A stretch of DNA of 34,773 nucleotides from a virus, in the IMG/VR virus record IMGVR_UViG_3300031963_000506, positions 1 to 34,773 of that record; one strand, given 5' to 3'. Each line of letters begins with the position of its first letter. Positions within the stretch are counted from its first letter, which is position 1. A program made the position numbers and the translations under genes. Below, piece by piece: positions 17,512-23,655 of this stretch. Under the pieces are notes generated by a model, which was given only the letters and a program-made list of their open reading frames with translations, had not been told where the DNA came from and did no database searches.

Positions 17512-17767
17512 CATTATCATCTTTTAATATGTTCCCAAGATCTATTCCTTCCTTTACAATCTCATCTACATCATCTGTATGGGGAACGTCCATTTCAAGC
17601 TCTGTTGCATATTTCTCAATAGCAAAATGTAATTCTTTATCTGACACCCCCCACAAATCTCCATATTCATAGAATACAGCTGCTAAATGTCTCCCTAAAT
17701 TGTGTGTGGGATGGGAAGAATGTAATTTTTGAAGGAGCCTTAGGCTTTTGTTATAAAAATCAGCCAT
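17495..17767 (-). CDS. Hypothetical helical protein (90 aa)
   Basis: A 90-residue protein with a helical N-terminal half (YNKSLRLLQKLHSSHPTHNL) and a very acidic C-terminus (KDDNDGEEF). It overlaps its upstream neighbour by 8 nt and the next gene by 17 nt, so it is tightly packed in the packaging operon. The helical half could be a small protein-protein interaction domain. Function unknown. Confidence 0.6.
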   Translation of the reverse strand: MADFYNKSLRLLQKLHSSHPTHNLGRHLAAVFYEYGDLWGVSDKELHFAIEKYATELEMDVPHTDDVDEIVKEGIDLGNILKDDNDGEEF

Positions 17768-18026
17768 CTATTAAATCATTAAAGGTGATGTCATCATTTT
17801 CATTTTTTTCTTCTTCTTCTTCAATTTCTATTTTATATTCTTCTTCATTAATAGCGTTAAAATATTCAGCATTCACCTTTATTAAGATGTTATCCTGAAC
17901 AGCATCTGGCACACCAATAATATCTACAAAATCTGCCCCTCTTTCCCAAATATCCGTTAGAATATCAAGAAGCATCCTTACAGGAATCTTTTGTAGAGAA
18001 ACTGTATTCTCATTGTTATTTTCCAT
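17760..18026 (-). CDS. Hypothetical acidic protein (88 aa)
   Basis: An 88-residue protein: a short helical N-terminal domain (VRMLLDILTDIWERGADFVD) followed by an extremely acidic tail with a poly-Glu run. It overlaps both neighbours by about 8-11 nt. It has no recognisable family; the acidic tail suggests a DNA mimic or a partner of a basic protein, but this is speculation. Confidence 0.6.
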   Translation of the reverse strand: MENNNENTVSLQKIPVRMLLDILTDIWERGADFVDIIGVPDAVQDNILIKVNAEYFNAINEEEYKIEIEEEEEKNENDDITFNDLIDG

Positions 18027-18312
18027 ATTCTATGTTCATTTCTTTTTCCTGTGTTTCTGTAATTACAGCTTTCCATTGTTCCAGGGGACAGCTGCATGAA
18101 AGGCATTTTGTCTTGGCTGAGAGCGTACATCCACATTCAACACAATGTTCATCCACCCTAAGCGTAACATAATTTGGCTTATTCAGGGAATTGTGAGGAC
18201 ATGCTCTGCAAATCTCCATCCTCTGTTTGCTCACCCTTGCTATCTCCGCTTTCAACTTCTTGGGAGGCAGCAGATTGTTTCTCCAACCCTCGTAAATCTG
18301 TCCTATTTTCAT
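18016..18312 (-). CDS. Zinc-ribbon protein
   Basis: A 98-residue protein with three Cys clusters: C35-x2-C38, C57-x2-C60-x-C62, and C70-x2-C73-x-C75, a clear multi-zinc ribbon layout. The N-terminal helix (YEGWRNNLLPPKKLKAEIAR) leads into RMEICRACP. Proteins of this style are frequent near structural or regulatory genes of Bacteroidota phages; the precise function is not known to me. The ATG at 18312 lies inside the IHF-like gene, giving a 134-nt overlap in another frame. A later start at Met32 (18219) would reduce it to 41 nt but would remove the N-terminal helix. Confidence 0.7.
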   Translation of the reverse strand: MKIGQIYEGWRNNLLPPKKLKAEIARVSKQRMEICRACPHNSLNKPNYVTLRVDEHCVECGCTLSAKTKCLSCSCPLEQWKAVITETQEKEMNIEYGK

Positions 18313-18688
18313 AAACCCTTGGTTTTAAATCTTTTATATATTCTAAAGTGGATTGCAACTTCAAATAATAATTCCTCCTTTTAGTTTCAGAAAGCTCCTG
18401 TGTGTCCAGGGCATTTTGGAAAAAATCTCTCTTTGAATAGTTTTTCATAAGCTTCTTTAAAGCTTTCTTTTCATTAAAGAAGAACTTCCCAAACCCAGAA
18501 ATCTCTATGCTTTTGTTGTGCTTCAATGCCTCATTAGCTGAGCTAAATTGGTGATTTACAACGCTTTCTATAACCTTCTCTGACACCCTTAGCTTTACAG
18601 CCATCTTTCTAATCAAATAATCCTTGACAGAAAGACTAACAGGTTTATCTACGAAGAAGTCTGATTTCAAGAACAATGCCATCTTCAA
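18179..18688 (-). CDS. IHF/HU-like DNA-binding protein
   Basis: A 169-residue protein (ATG at 18688, or Met3 at 18682). The core (about 20-80) matches the HU/IHF family: an N-terminal helix pair with VSEKVIESVVNHQFSSANEA and the signature NKSIEISGFGKFFFNEKK at 59-76, equivalent to the IxGFGxF beta-turn of IHF. The DNA-binding beta-arm region after it is short and Lys-rich. The C-terminal ~70 residues are charged and probably disordered, and their codons overlap the zinc-ribbon gene. HU/IHF proteins bend DNA; IHF-like genes within the virion block are a known trait of crAss-like phages. It may help packaging or late promoter activity. Confidence 0.75.
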   Translation of the reverse strand: MKMALFLKSDFFVDKPVSLSVKDYLIRKMAVKLRVSEKVIESVVNHQFSSANEALKHNKSIEISGFGKFFFNEKKALKKLMKNYSKRDFFQNALDTQELSETKRRNYYLKLQSTLEYIKDLKPRVYENRTDLRGLEKQSAASQEVESGDSKGEQTEDGDLQSMSSQFPE

Positions 18689-18983
18689 AATTTAAAACGA
18701 TTTGGGGGGCCACTTTAATCTTTCCTCCATCCTTAATAAGCAACCCCGTTTTCTTAAGCTTGGAAATAATATTATTGATTGAGGGATTGGTGGTTCCATA
18801 TTTATCACAAAACTCCTTTCTAATATTAGCATAAGAAATATTTCCCCTAACAGCTGTAAAAGCCACAAGCTGCACCTCCCTAGGTGTAAGAGAAATATTA
18901 TTCACCCCAGCTAACAACGTATAATACATCTCAGCCAAAGAATAAACATCTCCTTCTATTCTCTTAATTTTCTGTAACACCAT
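18645..18983 (-). CDS. Winged-helix-like regulator, first gene of the late operon
   Basis: A 112-residue protein. LTPREVQLVAFTAVRG (about 32-47) looks like a helix-turn-helix entry; NPSINNIISKLKKTGLLIKD (about 66-85) reads as a recognition helix and wing; a KIKVAPQIVLNF strand follows. The family is not certain, but the pattern fits a winged helix in the MarR/phage replication-organiser style. It is the first gene after the leftward promoter at 19008-19037, with a leader of about 20 nt, so it may control the late block or itself. It overlaps the IHF-like gene by 44 nt. Confidence 0.65.
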   Translation of the reverse strand: MVLQKIKRIEGDVYSLAEMYYTLLAGVNNISLTPREVQLVAFTAVRGNISYANIRKEFCDKYGTTNPSINNIISKLKKTGLLIKDGGKIKVAPQIVLNFEDGIVLEIRLLRR

Positions 18984-19007
18984 ATATTCAACAATGTAAT
19001 TATTTTA

Positions 19008-19037
19008 CAAAATTACCCTTTTCCTAACACATTCAAA
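19008..19037 (-). promoter_or_regulatory. Leftward Bacteroidota-type promoter
   Basis: On the minus strand TTTG (19034-19037) and TAATTTTG (19008-19015) are 18 nt apart, matching the Bacteroidota vegetative pattern TTTG...TAnnTTTG. The predicted transcription start near 19003 gives a ~20-nt leader before the ATG at 18983. It would drive the whole leftward virion block. Confidence 0.6.
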
Positions 19038-19165
19038 CACAATATTTTACACTTATGCTATATTATCCCTACATTTTATTTTCCTTTCCTGAAACATCCT
19101 TCCCCACCCACCACCCCAAAGGTAGAGGTGAAACAATATACCATCCAAAAAAAACTTTTCCACAT

Positions 19166-19221
19166 ACACCCGTAAGGGTGTAATACACCCATAAACACCC
19201 CCATATATACCCGTAAGGGGT
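19166..19221. repeat. Two hairpins with identical GTAA loops
   Basis: ACACCC-GTAA-GGGTGT (19166-19181) and ACCC-GTAA-GGGGT (19209-19221) share the core ACCCGTAAGGG, about 43 nt apart. Further ACACCC copies follow the first. GTAA is a stable GNRA-type RNA loop; as DNA the pair could be repeated operator or iteron-like sites. Confidence 0.5.
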
Positions 19222-19390
19222 TAAAAATGCCCCCCTATAATTTTCCACGTGGAAACAAGCCCCCTTCCCAGACATACTGAAAATTTTTTATATGCATGGG
19301 GGGAGAGGGTACTTCCAACAGAAACCCCTCAACATTTTAGGCAGGTGGGGGAGCCCCCCTTTGATTCAACTGTCGTTTAAAATTTATGTT

Positions 19391-19819
19391 ATGTCAAAAA
19401 AAAGCATCGGCCTTCGTGAAGCCGCTAAAATCACAGAAATCTCTCATTTGCAGAATCGTCCTTATGATGTAGACGCAGAGCATCCATTTTATGGTCGTTC
19501 TTACAATGCGTACAGTTATTTAAACACAACTTTCACAGTTCCTTCAGACAGTCGTTTTGCCAAATGGTTCAACGACGGTATTCTGCACACTGTAGAATTC
19601 CAAGTGGGAACCCGAAAGGCTGTTGACAGAGACACCAAGGAAGAAATTGATGTGGAATCTCTGCAAGTTGTGTCTTGTCTTTCCACCAAGCAGCACAAAG
19701 AGATTTTGGAGAGCGAAATGCAAGACGAAAAGGCTGCATTCCAAAAGCGTGCTTATCGTGAAATGGCTGCCACCAAAGTTATGGACACTCAGTTGCTTAA
19801 CGAATTAGCGAACGATTAG
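19391..19819 (+). CDS. Hypothetical protein, first gene of the rightward block (142 aa)
   Basis: The start at 19391 (MSKKSIGLREAAKI) is preferred over an upstream ATG at 19292 that would translate the C/G-rich switch region. The protein has an N-terminal polar region, a middle with strand-like segments (SYLNTTFTVPSDSRFAKWF) and a charged helical C-terminus. I do not recognise the family. It is followed by a strong GAAA-loop hairpin and a 257-nt gap, so it is a separate transcription unit, perhaps abundantly expressed. A role in DNA binding or virion function is possible but unsupported. Confidence 0.65.
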   Translation: MSKKSIGLREAAKITEISHLQNRPYDVDAEHPFYGRSYNAYSYLNTTFTVPSDSRFAKWFNDGILHTVEFQVGTRKAVDRDTKEEIDVESLQVVSCLSTKQHKEILESEMQDEKAAFQKRAYREMAATKVMDTQLLNELAND

Positions 19820-19829
19820 AATTGTAAAT

Positions 19830-19857
19830 GAAAGGGGAGTAGAAATACTTCCCTTTC
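19830..19857 (+). terminator. 12-bp hairpin with GAAA tetraloop
   Basis: The stem GAAAGGGGAGTA (19830-19841) pairs with TACTTCCCTTTC (19846-19857) through one G-T wobble, closed by a GAAA loop. It begins 11 nt after the stop of the 142-aa gene. No T-run follows, so it may terminate weakly or protect the 3' end. The rest of 19858-20076 holds no gene I can support. Confidence 0.55.
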
Positions 19858-20029
19858 ATATATAAGGGTGGGAAACGACCTTAGCCTGCGAAGTGTCTTG
19901 TTTGGGTGGGGAATAAATGTCCAATTTTGTTGCTAAAATGTTGCATAACTCGTTGATAATCAAGGAGATGTATAACCCCTTCACGCTTTCAATGTGTTCT
20001 TTTCAATTCACCAATTTAATTCATTCATT

Positions 20030-20063
20030 GCTATACATATAGCATTAAAAAGTCTGTATACAG
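20030..20063. promoter_or_regulatory. Pair of palindromes before the 48-aa gene
   Basis: GCTATACATATAGC (20030-20043, arms GCTATA/TATAGC) and CTGTATACAG (20054-20063) lie 14-47 nt before the ATG at 20077. They look like binding sites for a dimeric regulator. A related palindrome lies at 20282-20297. Confidence 0.4.
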
Positions 20064-20076
20064 GCAACCTATTGTT

Positions 20077-20223
20077 ATGGAAAAGTATTTAGTATTACTA
20101 TGGCATAAGACAGGGTTCATGGAGTTCTCTGTTATATCAGATAGATATCCTATGTATAGTGAGATAGTTAGTGTTTCTGGTATTAGTGATAATGATATTA
20201 TTAACTATGAGATACATTATTAA
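20077..20223 (+). CDS. Small protein (48 aa)
   Basis: The ATG at 20077 opens 48 codons ending in TAA at 20221-20223, immediately followed by a clear terminator, which supports a real single-gene unit. The protein (starting MEKYLVLLWHKTGFMEF) is probably a small soluble beta-type domain. No family recognised. Confidence 0.55.
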   Translation: MEKYLVLLWHKTGFMEFSVISDRYPMYSEIVSVSGISDNDIINYEIHY

Positions 20224-20247
20224 GAACCCTTAATTGGGTTCTTTTCT
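20222..20247 (+). terminator. Intrinsic terminator
   Basis: AAGAACCC (20222-20229) and GGGTTCTT (20236-20243) form a perfect 8-bp stem with a 6-nt loop, followed by a T-rich stretch (TTCTTT). It overlaps the stop codon of the 48-aa gene. Confidence 0.8.
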
Positions 20248-20281
20248 TTACTAGCAGGTGTTAGGGCTAGTGCGTAGAAAG

Positions 20282-20297
20282 CTATGTACATACATAG
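20282..20297. promoter_or_regulatory. Palindrome CTATGTA-CA-TACATAG
   Basis: A perfect 7-bp inverted repeat with a 2-nt centre, 27-54 nt before possible starts of the next gene. It shares a CTAT...ATAG outline and the CA centre with the palindrome at 20030, so the same regulator could bind both. Confidence 0.4.
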
Positions 20298-20350
20298 TGA
20301 GTAAGGTCACCAAATTGTATTTTATGACACTTGATTACTTACAGCCTCTT

Positions 20351-20563
20351 ATGGCTCAATCTGTGGTTAAAGAAACACCACGTGGTACTCGTAGGTATTT
20401 TCCCATCCAAGCTAAACAAAAACGTGGGTGGAAATGGTTATACCAAGCATTCTTTATCATCTATGGTAGAGAAGCCAAAGACAATGCTCAAGTGGGATAT
20501 GCCATCTTAGAGAGCATTACTAACCTGCATAGAGCAATTTGCAACAGTGTTTCTGTTATGTAA
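20351..20563 (+). CDS. Hypothetical basic protein (70 aa)
   Basis: The start at 20351 (MAQSVVKETPRGTRRYFPIQ) is chosen because the conserved-looking basic part begins there; ATG at 20324 and GTG at 20258 are in-frame alternatives, the latter lying on the palindrome side. The protein has a basic N-terminus and an amphipathic helical half (WKWLYQAFFIIYGREAKDNA). No family recognised. It could bind nucleic acid. Confidence 0.5.
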   Translation: MAQSVVKETPRGTRRYFPIQAKQKRGWKWLYQAFFIIYGREAKDNAQVGYAILESITNLHRAICNSVSVM

Positions 20564-20585
20564 TATTAAAAACTACATTTTTGGT

Positions 20586-20628
20586 GAAGAGAGTCTGGGG
20601 ATTGCTATATGGCGTTCCTAGGCTCTTC
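20586..20628 (+). terminator. Long hairpin after the 70-aa gene
   Basis: GAAG plus AGTCTGGGGA (20586-20601) pairs with TTCCTAGGCT plus CTTC (20615-20628), with three wobbles and a 2-nt bulge. It is preceded by TTTTGGTGAAGA, which recurs before the hairpin at 21115. There is no T-run after it, so a processed or protective 3' end is as likely as termination. Confidence 0.5.
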
Positions 20629-20656
20629 CCAATAACACACACAAAAACATAAAATT

Positions 20657-20845
20657 ATGAAAGTAATAACATTTGAACTTGATGTTCAACTTCCTGATGG
20701 TGAATCACAATACATAACAGTTGATTATGATTGGAAACCTGATTGTGCCGCTAAATCAAAAATTTCAGATGGAAAGAACAAAGAGTATAGAAAAAGAGGG
20801 AAGCTTGGTAGAATTCTTCGCAGTTTTAACTTCAAAAACAAATAA
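20657..20845 (+). CDS. Hypothetical small basic protein (62 aa)
   Basis: A 62-residue protein: an N-terminal beta-type half (MKVITFELDVQLPDGESQYI) and a Lys/Arg-rich C-terminus (EYRKRGKLGRILRSFNFKNK). The leader is CA-rich (ACACACACAAAAACAT), with no Shine-Dalgarno sequence. It may bind nucleic acid through the basic tail. No family recognised. Confidence 0.6.
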   Translation: MKVITFELDVQLPDGESQYITVDYDWKPDCAAKSKISDGKNKEYRKRGKLGRILRSFNFKNK

Positions 20846-20876
20846 CATTTCTTTAACCAAATAAAAACACACACAA

Positions 20877-21098
20877 ATGAAAGTTACAATTTCAAGAAAT
20901 CCAAAACCATTAAAGCTTAATGGATTTGCAAGAAGAAATGCCTATATGGGCATCAACAAAATGATTGAGAACAGAAAAGATCTGAAATCCACTTTTATGT
21001 ACAAACTTAAAAAGATGGAGACTTTTTCTGACCAAGAACTTCTTAAGTTGTCCACTGAAGTGGCTGAAGTAGTTAATCCACAGATGTTCAGAGACTAA
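20877..21098 (+). CDS. Hypothetical basic helical protein (73 aa)
   Basis: A 73-residue protein, basic and helical, with no membrane segment. It shares the MKV start and a CA-rich leader (AAAACACACACAAATG) with the preceding gene, 31 nt upstream. It is followed by a 15-bp hairpin. Function unknown. Confidence 0.6.
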   Translation: MKVTISRNPKPLKLNGFARRNAYMGINKMIENRKDLKSTFMYKLKKMETFSDQELLKLSTEVAEVVNPQMFRD

Positions 21099-21114
21099 AT
21101 TCGGTTTTGGTGAA

Positions 21115-21148
21115 GAAGGGAATAGGGCTTTTTAAGCCCTTTCCTTTC
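21115..21148 (+). terminator. Terminator-like hairpin
   Basis: GAAGGGAA (21115-21122) plus AGGGCTT (21124-21130) pairs with AAGCCCT (21134-21140) plus TTCCTTTC (21141-21148), about 15 bp with one bulge and a TTT loop. It is preceded by TTTTGGTGAAGA, the same lead-in as the hairpin at 20586. Confidence 0.65.
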
Positions 21149-21185
21149 ACACCATTTGATTTTTAAACACAAACACACACAAACA

Positions 21186-21356
21186 ATGAAAAAATCATTT
21201 CGCACACTCAAATTCAAAAACTATTTCCAATTTAGGACTTGGTGGTCTCACATTGCAAAATCTTTTAATGTTTCTCTAAAGGAACTAAAGAGAAAATGGC
21301 ATTCAAGTGAACTAATTGTAACTATTTCTTACACATTAAAACCTTCTTTAAGATGA
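21186..21356 (+). CDS. Hypothetical basic protein (56 aa)
   Basis: The start at 21186 (MKKSFRTLKFKNYFQF) follows a CA-rich leader (AAACACACACAAACA); an upstream in-frame ATG at 21156 lies inside that leader region and is less likely. The protein is very basic and aromatic. It overlaps the next start by 4 nt. Function unknown. Confidence 0.5.
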   Translation: MKKSFRTLKFKNYFQFRTWWSHIAKSFNVSLKELKRKWHSSELIVTISYTLKPSLR

Positions 21357-21919
21357 AACACGTATTACAAATTTTAATAATGACATTAGCATTTGTGCTA
21401 TGTATCATTCTGGAGGTGCTCCAAAAGATGGTTATATGGGATAGCACCCTGAAGGAAAACCTGAAATACACCTATCGTGACTACAAGGCAACATTAGCTT
21501 CTTATTCTAAGAAGATATATTGGCCTGAGGTGATCGGAGTGTTTGCTGGAATATTTGCTGTTATAGCAGTTTATTATAGTGTTGTTGATAATCTTACAAA
21601 GACAGTGATTTCAGCAATTATGTCTGTAGTTGTTATTTCTTGGGCATTATTACTTGACACACGCCCTACATATCAGGTGACAGGGAAGAACAAATGGTCT
21701 ATATATGTATTATTTCTGTTATTTGTTATGATTGTATTATTTAGTTCTTGCAGCCAGGGACAATGTCCAACAACTAATAAGAAGTATTTCTATAAGGGTG
21801 TTCCAAGGCCCAAACCTCTCTATAAGGGATATGGGTCTCAAAAGGGATATGTTGTTCCATATAAATACAGAAGAAATGTTCCTAATTACGGGAAAACAAA
21901 ACTATTTGGCAAGGGTTGA
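21353..21919 (+). CDS. Polytopic membrane protein with lipobox-like internal segment
   Basis: A 188-residue protein with four predicted membrane helices: about 4-24, 59-79, 83-101 and 114-132. The last helix ends in LFSSCSQGQC, which resembles a lipoprotein signal with lipobox (LFSSC) followed by a Lys/Tyr/Gly-rich tail (YKGYGSQKGYVVPYKYRR). It looks like a membrane protein joined to a small lipoprotein-type domain. The helix containing VFAGIFAVIAV is similar to one in the 159-aa membrane protein at 24329. Its stop is followed by a terminator. A role in envelope modification or superinfection exclusion is possible but inferred. Confidence 0.65.
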   Translation: MKHVLQILIMTLAFVLCIILEVLQKMVIWDSTLKENLKYTYRDYKATLASYSKKIYWPEVIGVFAGIFAVIAVYYSVVDNLTKTVISAIMSVVVISWALLLDTRPTYQVTGKNKWSIYVLFLLFVMIVLFSSCSQGQCPTTNKKYFYKGVPRPKPLYKGYGSQKGYVVPYKYRRNVPNYGKTKLFGKG

Positions 21920-21930
21920 TGTAAGCAAAT

Positions 21931-21962
21931 GGGGAAGAGTTATAAATTCTTCCCCTATTTTT
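21931..21962 (+). terminator. Intrinsic terminator
   Basis: GGGGAAGA (21931-21938) and TCTTCCCC (21948-21955) form an 8-bp stem followed by TATTTTT, 11 nt after the membrane-protein stop. Confidence 0.8.
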
Positions 21963-22022
21963 AACACACGCACATTTTTCAACTCTTAAAAATATTAGGT
22001 TTGTGTGTGTGTTTGTTTAATG

Positions 22023-22064
22023 AACAGAGAGGGGTTGTAAAAAACCTCTCTCTGTTATTTTTTA
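22023..22064 (+). terminator. Second strong terminator in the same gap
   Basis: A 14-bp stem, AACAGAGAGGGGTT (22023-22036) with AACCTCTCTCTGTT (22043-22056), one wobble, then ATTTTTT. It is the second terminator in the 165-nt gap 21920-22084; between them is a TG-repeat tract (GTTTGTGTGTGTGTTTG) that can pair with ACACACGCAC near 21963. It may isolate the downstream genes. Confidence 0.8.
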
Positions 22065-22084
22065 TTATAAAAATCATTTAATAA

Positions 22085-22585
22085 ATGCAAAACATTATTG
22101 CTGAATTAGTTGTGAAGAGTTATATGCCACGTTTTTTAGAGCCAGGTATGTATTTCGTAAATAAAAACTATTATTCAAAAGGAGAAGTTATAGATGTCTG
22201 GCAGTTACAAAATATACCACAAGAACCTATTGAATCTTTTATAGCTACAAATGGTGCTCCTGTTGAATTATGTGTTATATTTGAGAATGAAGAGTATTTT
22301 GGTGTATTAGCTACTCACGAACAAATTGGTTGGTGGGATGAAGGAGAACATACAGATGAACTAAGAGACATTGAACTGAAAGATATTAACTTTATTCTTA
22401 ATGAATGCGATGGGTTTATTGCTATTGCATTTGAAGAAAATGATGAAGAAGAAGAAACACATCCTATGCTTTATGAAAATAAAGTGGTCCTATCATCACC
22501 TTTCACTTATAACGATGATGATGATGATGATGAAGAGGACGAAGATGAATTTTATAACGAAAACAATGAAGATGACACAGATTAA
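22085..22585 (+). CDS. Hypothetical protein with poly-Asp/Glu tail (166 aa)
   Basis: A 166-residue protein. Residues 1-115 are a mixed alpha/beta domain with ENEEYFGVLATHEQIGWW; from about 120 the protein is extremely acidic, ending in a run of Asp and Glu encoded by a GAT/GAA repeat near 22514-22550. The tail is a DNA-mimic or metal-binding type of composition, without a family match. The triplet repeat may vary in length between related phages. It overlaps the next gene by 20 nt. Confidence 0.6.
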   Translation: MQNIIAELVVKSYMPRFLEPGMYFVNKNYYSKGEVIDVWQLQNIPQEPIESFIATNGAPVELCVIFENEEYFGVLATHEQIGWWDEGEHTDELRDIELKDINFILNECDGFIAIAFEENDEEEETHPMLYENKVVLSSPFTYNDDDDDDEEDEDEFYNENNEDDTD

Positions 22586-22739
22586 AGAATTCTTATTTGG
22601 AAGGAGAACTTCTAAAATAGAAAGTTTCAAACCAGGTTATCACACTGTACACCCTCCTCAGCGTATTGATAAATACAAATGGATGAAGGAGTTTAAAGTG
22701 GGAATGTTGCACGACAGAAAGGCTATTCACTTAAATTAA
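22566..22739 (+). CDS. Hypothetical small basic protein (57 aa)
   Basis: The start at 22566 (MKMTQIKEFLFGRRTSKIES), or Met3 at 22572, is preferred. A longer frame opening at 22401 would read the acidic repeat of the neighbouring gene in another frame and is not credible. The protein is basic, with a Gly-Tyr-His region (FKPGYHTVHPPQRIDKYKW). Function unknown. Confidence 0.5.
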   Translation: MKMTQIKEFLFGRRTSKIESFKPGYHTVHPPQRIDKYKWMKEFKVGMLHDRKAIHLN

Positions 22740-22762
22740 ATACAAAAACACAATTAAAGCAC

Positions 22763-23326
22763 ATGAAAAATACTTACTTACAATCAGTCATTTTAAATGA
22801 AGATAGAAAAAACAAAAAGGAAGCAAGAAACTTCCTTTTTTCTTTTTTTGAAAATCGTAACTTAAAAAGAATTGTAGGGCTCGCAGGCCCTAACATTCAA
22901 GATTATCTATCTTATTGTAAATCAAGGGGTTTTAAAGACTTTGTCATCTATGAAAATCATCCTATTACAGCAATACTTCAACTTTCTTCTATTAAAGAAC
23001 CTGTTTCTTTAAAGTTGATGGATGTTATTAACGCAGATGCAGATGAACCTTGTACGCTTTATGATTTGGATTTTTGTGTAACAGTGAGGAATTTAAAAGA
23101 GCACATAGCAAAGTTTAAAAATAGATTCATTATGACATTTTGTTGTAGAGTTTCTATTGAAGAAACTATTGAAACTTTTTTCAAATCAAGAAGCGAGCAG
23201 TTGATTACAACTTATTCAAGGAAAACTCCTATTAAACACACAATTTTTAGAACAACAATGGGCAAATATGTATTTTTAACATATAAAGATACAGTTCCAA
23301 TGTGTTGTATAGCAAAAATTTCTTAA
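22763..23326 (+). CDS. Possible methyltransferase-like Rossmann-fold protein (187 aa)
   Basis: A 187-residue protein. LKRIVGLAGPNIQDYLSYCK (about 34-53) followed by GFKDFVIYENHP (about 56-67) resembles motif I and the acidic loop of class I SAM-dependent methyltransferases. YDLDFCVTV (about 99-107) could be the motif IV region, and NRFIMTFCCRVS (about 119-130) the following strand. No catalytic NPPY, DPPY or PC motif is seen, so it could be a methyltransferase relative that has lost activity or another Rossmann enzyme. If active, a role in DNA or RNA modification would fit an early phage gene. This is inference only. Confidence 0.5.
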   Translation: MKNTYLQSVILNEDRKNKKEARNFLFSFFENRNLKRIVGLAGPNIQDYLSYCKSRGFKDFVIYENHPITAILQLSSIKEPVSLKLMDVINADADEPCTLYDLDFCVTVRNLKEHIAKFKNRFIMTFCCRVSIEETIETFFKSRSEQLITTYSRKTPIKHTIFRTTMGKYVFLTYKDTVPMCCIAKIS

Positions 23327-23343
23327 CTATTAAAACAAAAAAA

Positions 23344-23634
23344 ATGAAAAAAAACTTTTTTTACACCGCTGAAGAAACCAAAAAAATGAAAGAGTTGCTT
23401 AAAATGGAAGAACCTATTGCAAGAATAGCTAAAAGACATCACAAGCAATTCAATGTTTCTTTGGGTGCATTTACAGTTAAGCTGTATTCTGTTGCTAAAA
23501 CTTTACCAGGGAGAGTGAATTCACCGCGTTCTTCTAATACGAAAATGACTTTAAATGTACCAAATGGTACTTCTTTTGAAGGAGTTGCTAAAAAGGTACG
23601 TTTATATAGTGATCATTTTCGTGTTTATTTCTAA
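23344..23634 (+). CDS. Hypothetical protein, possibly DNA-binding (96 aa)
   Basis: The start at 23344 (MKKNFFYTAEETKKMKELL) follows an A-rich leader; an in-frame upstream start at 23302 would overlap the preceding gene and is rejected. The N-terminal half is helical and basic (ARIAKRHHKQFNVSLGAFTV), with a helix-turn-helix look. The C-terminal half is strand-like. No family recognised; a small DNA-binding protein is possible. Confidence 0.55.
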   Translation: MKKNFFYTAEETKKMKELLKMEEPIARIAKRHHKQFNVSLGAFTVKLYSVAKTLPGRVNSPRSSNTKMTLNVPNGTSFEGVAKKVRLYSDHFRVYF

Positions 23635-23655
23635 CCAAAACTTACACACATACAT

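Larger units (their letters stand above)
18984..19390. other. Divergent switch region between the two gene blocks
   Basis: 407 nt without a credible gene. It holds the leftward promoter near 19.0 kb, two GTAA-loop hairpins near 19.17 and 19.21 kb, several homopolymer C or G tracts and a tight GGGGG/CCCCC pair near 19.35 kb. No clear TAnnTTTG promoter is seen for the rightward side. It is the only point where the transcription direction changes, so it is the natural candidate for a control or replication region. Confidence 0.6.

Noticed and set aside
19069-19275. A minus-strand 68-aa frame in the switch region
   Set aside because: It runs over hairpins and C/G tracts with a Gly/Trp/Val composition unlike any other gene here; it is more likely non-coding control DNA.
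19292-19390. Longer start for the 142-aa gene
   Set aside because: The extension would translate a G-rich region and a tight hairpin; the ATG at 19391 is preceded by an AT-rich leader as at other starts.
22401-22565. N-terminal extension of the 57-aa basic protein
   Set aside because: It reads the poly-Asp/Glu repeat of the neighbouring gene in another frame, giving runs of Met and Lys.
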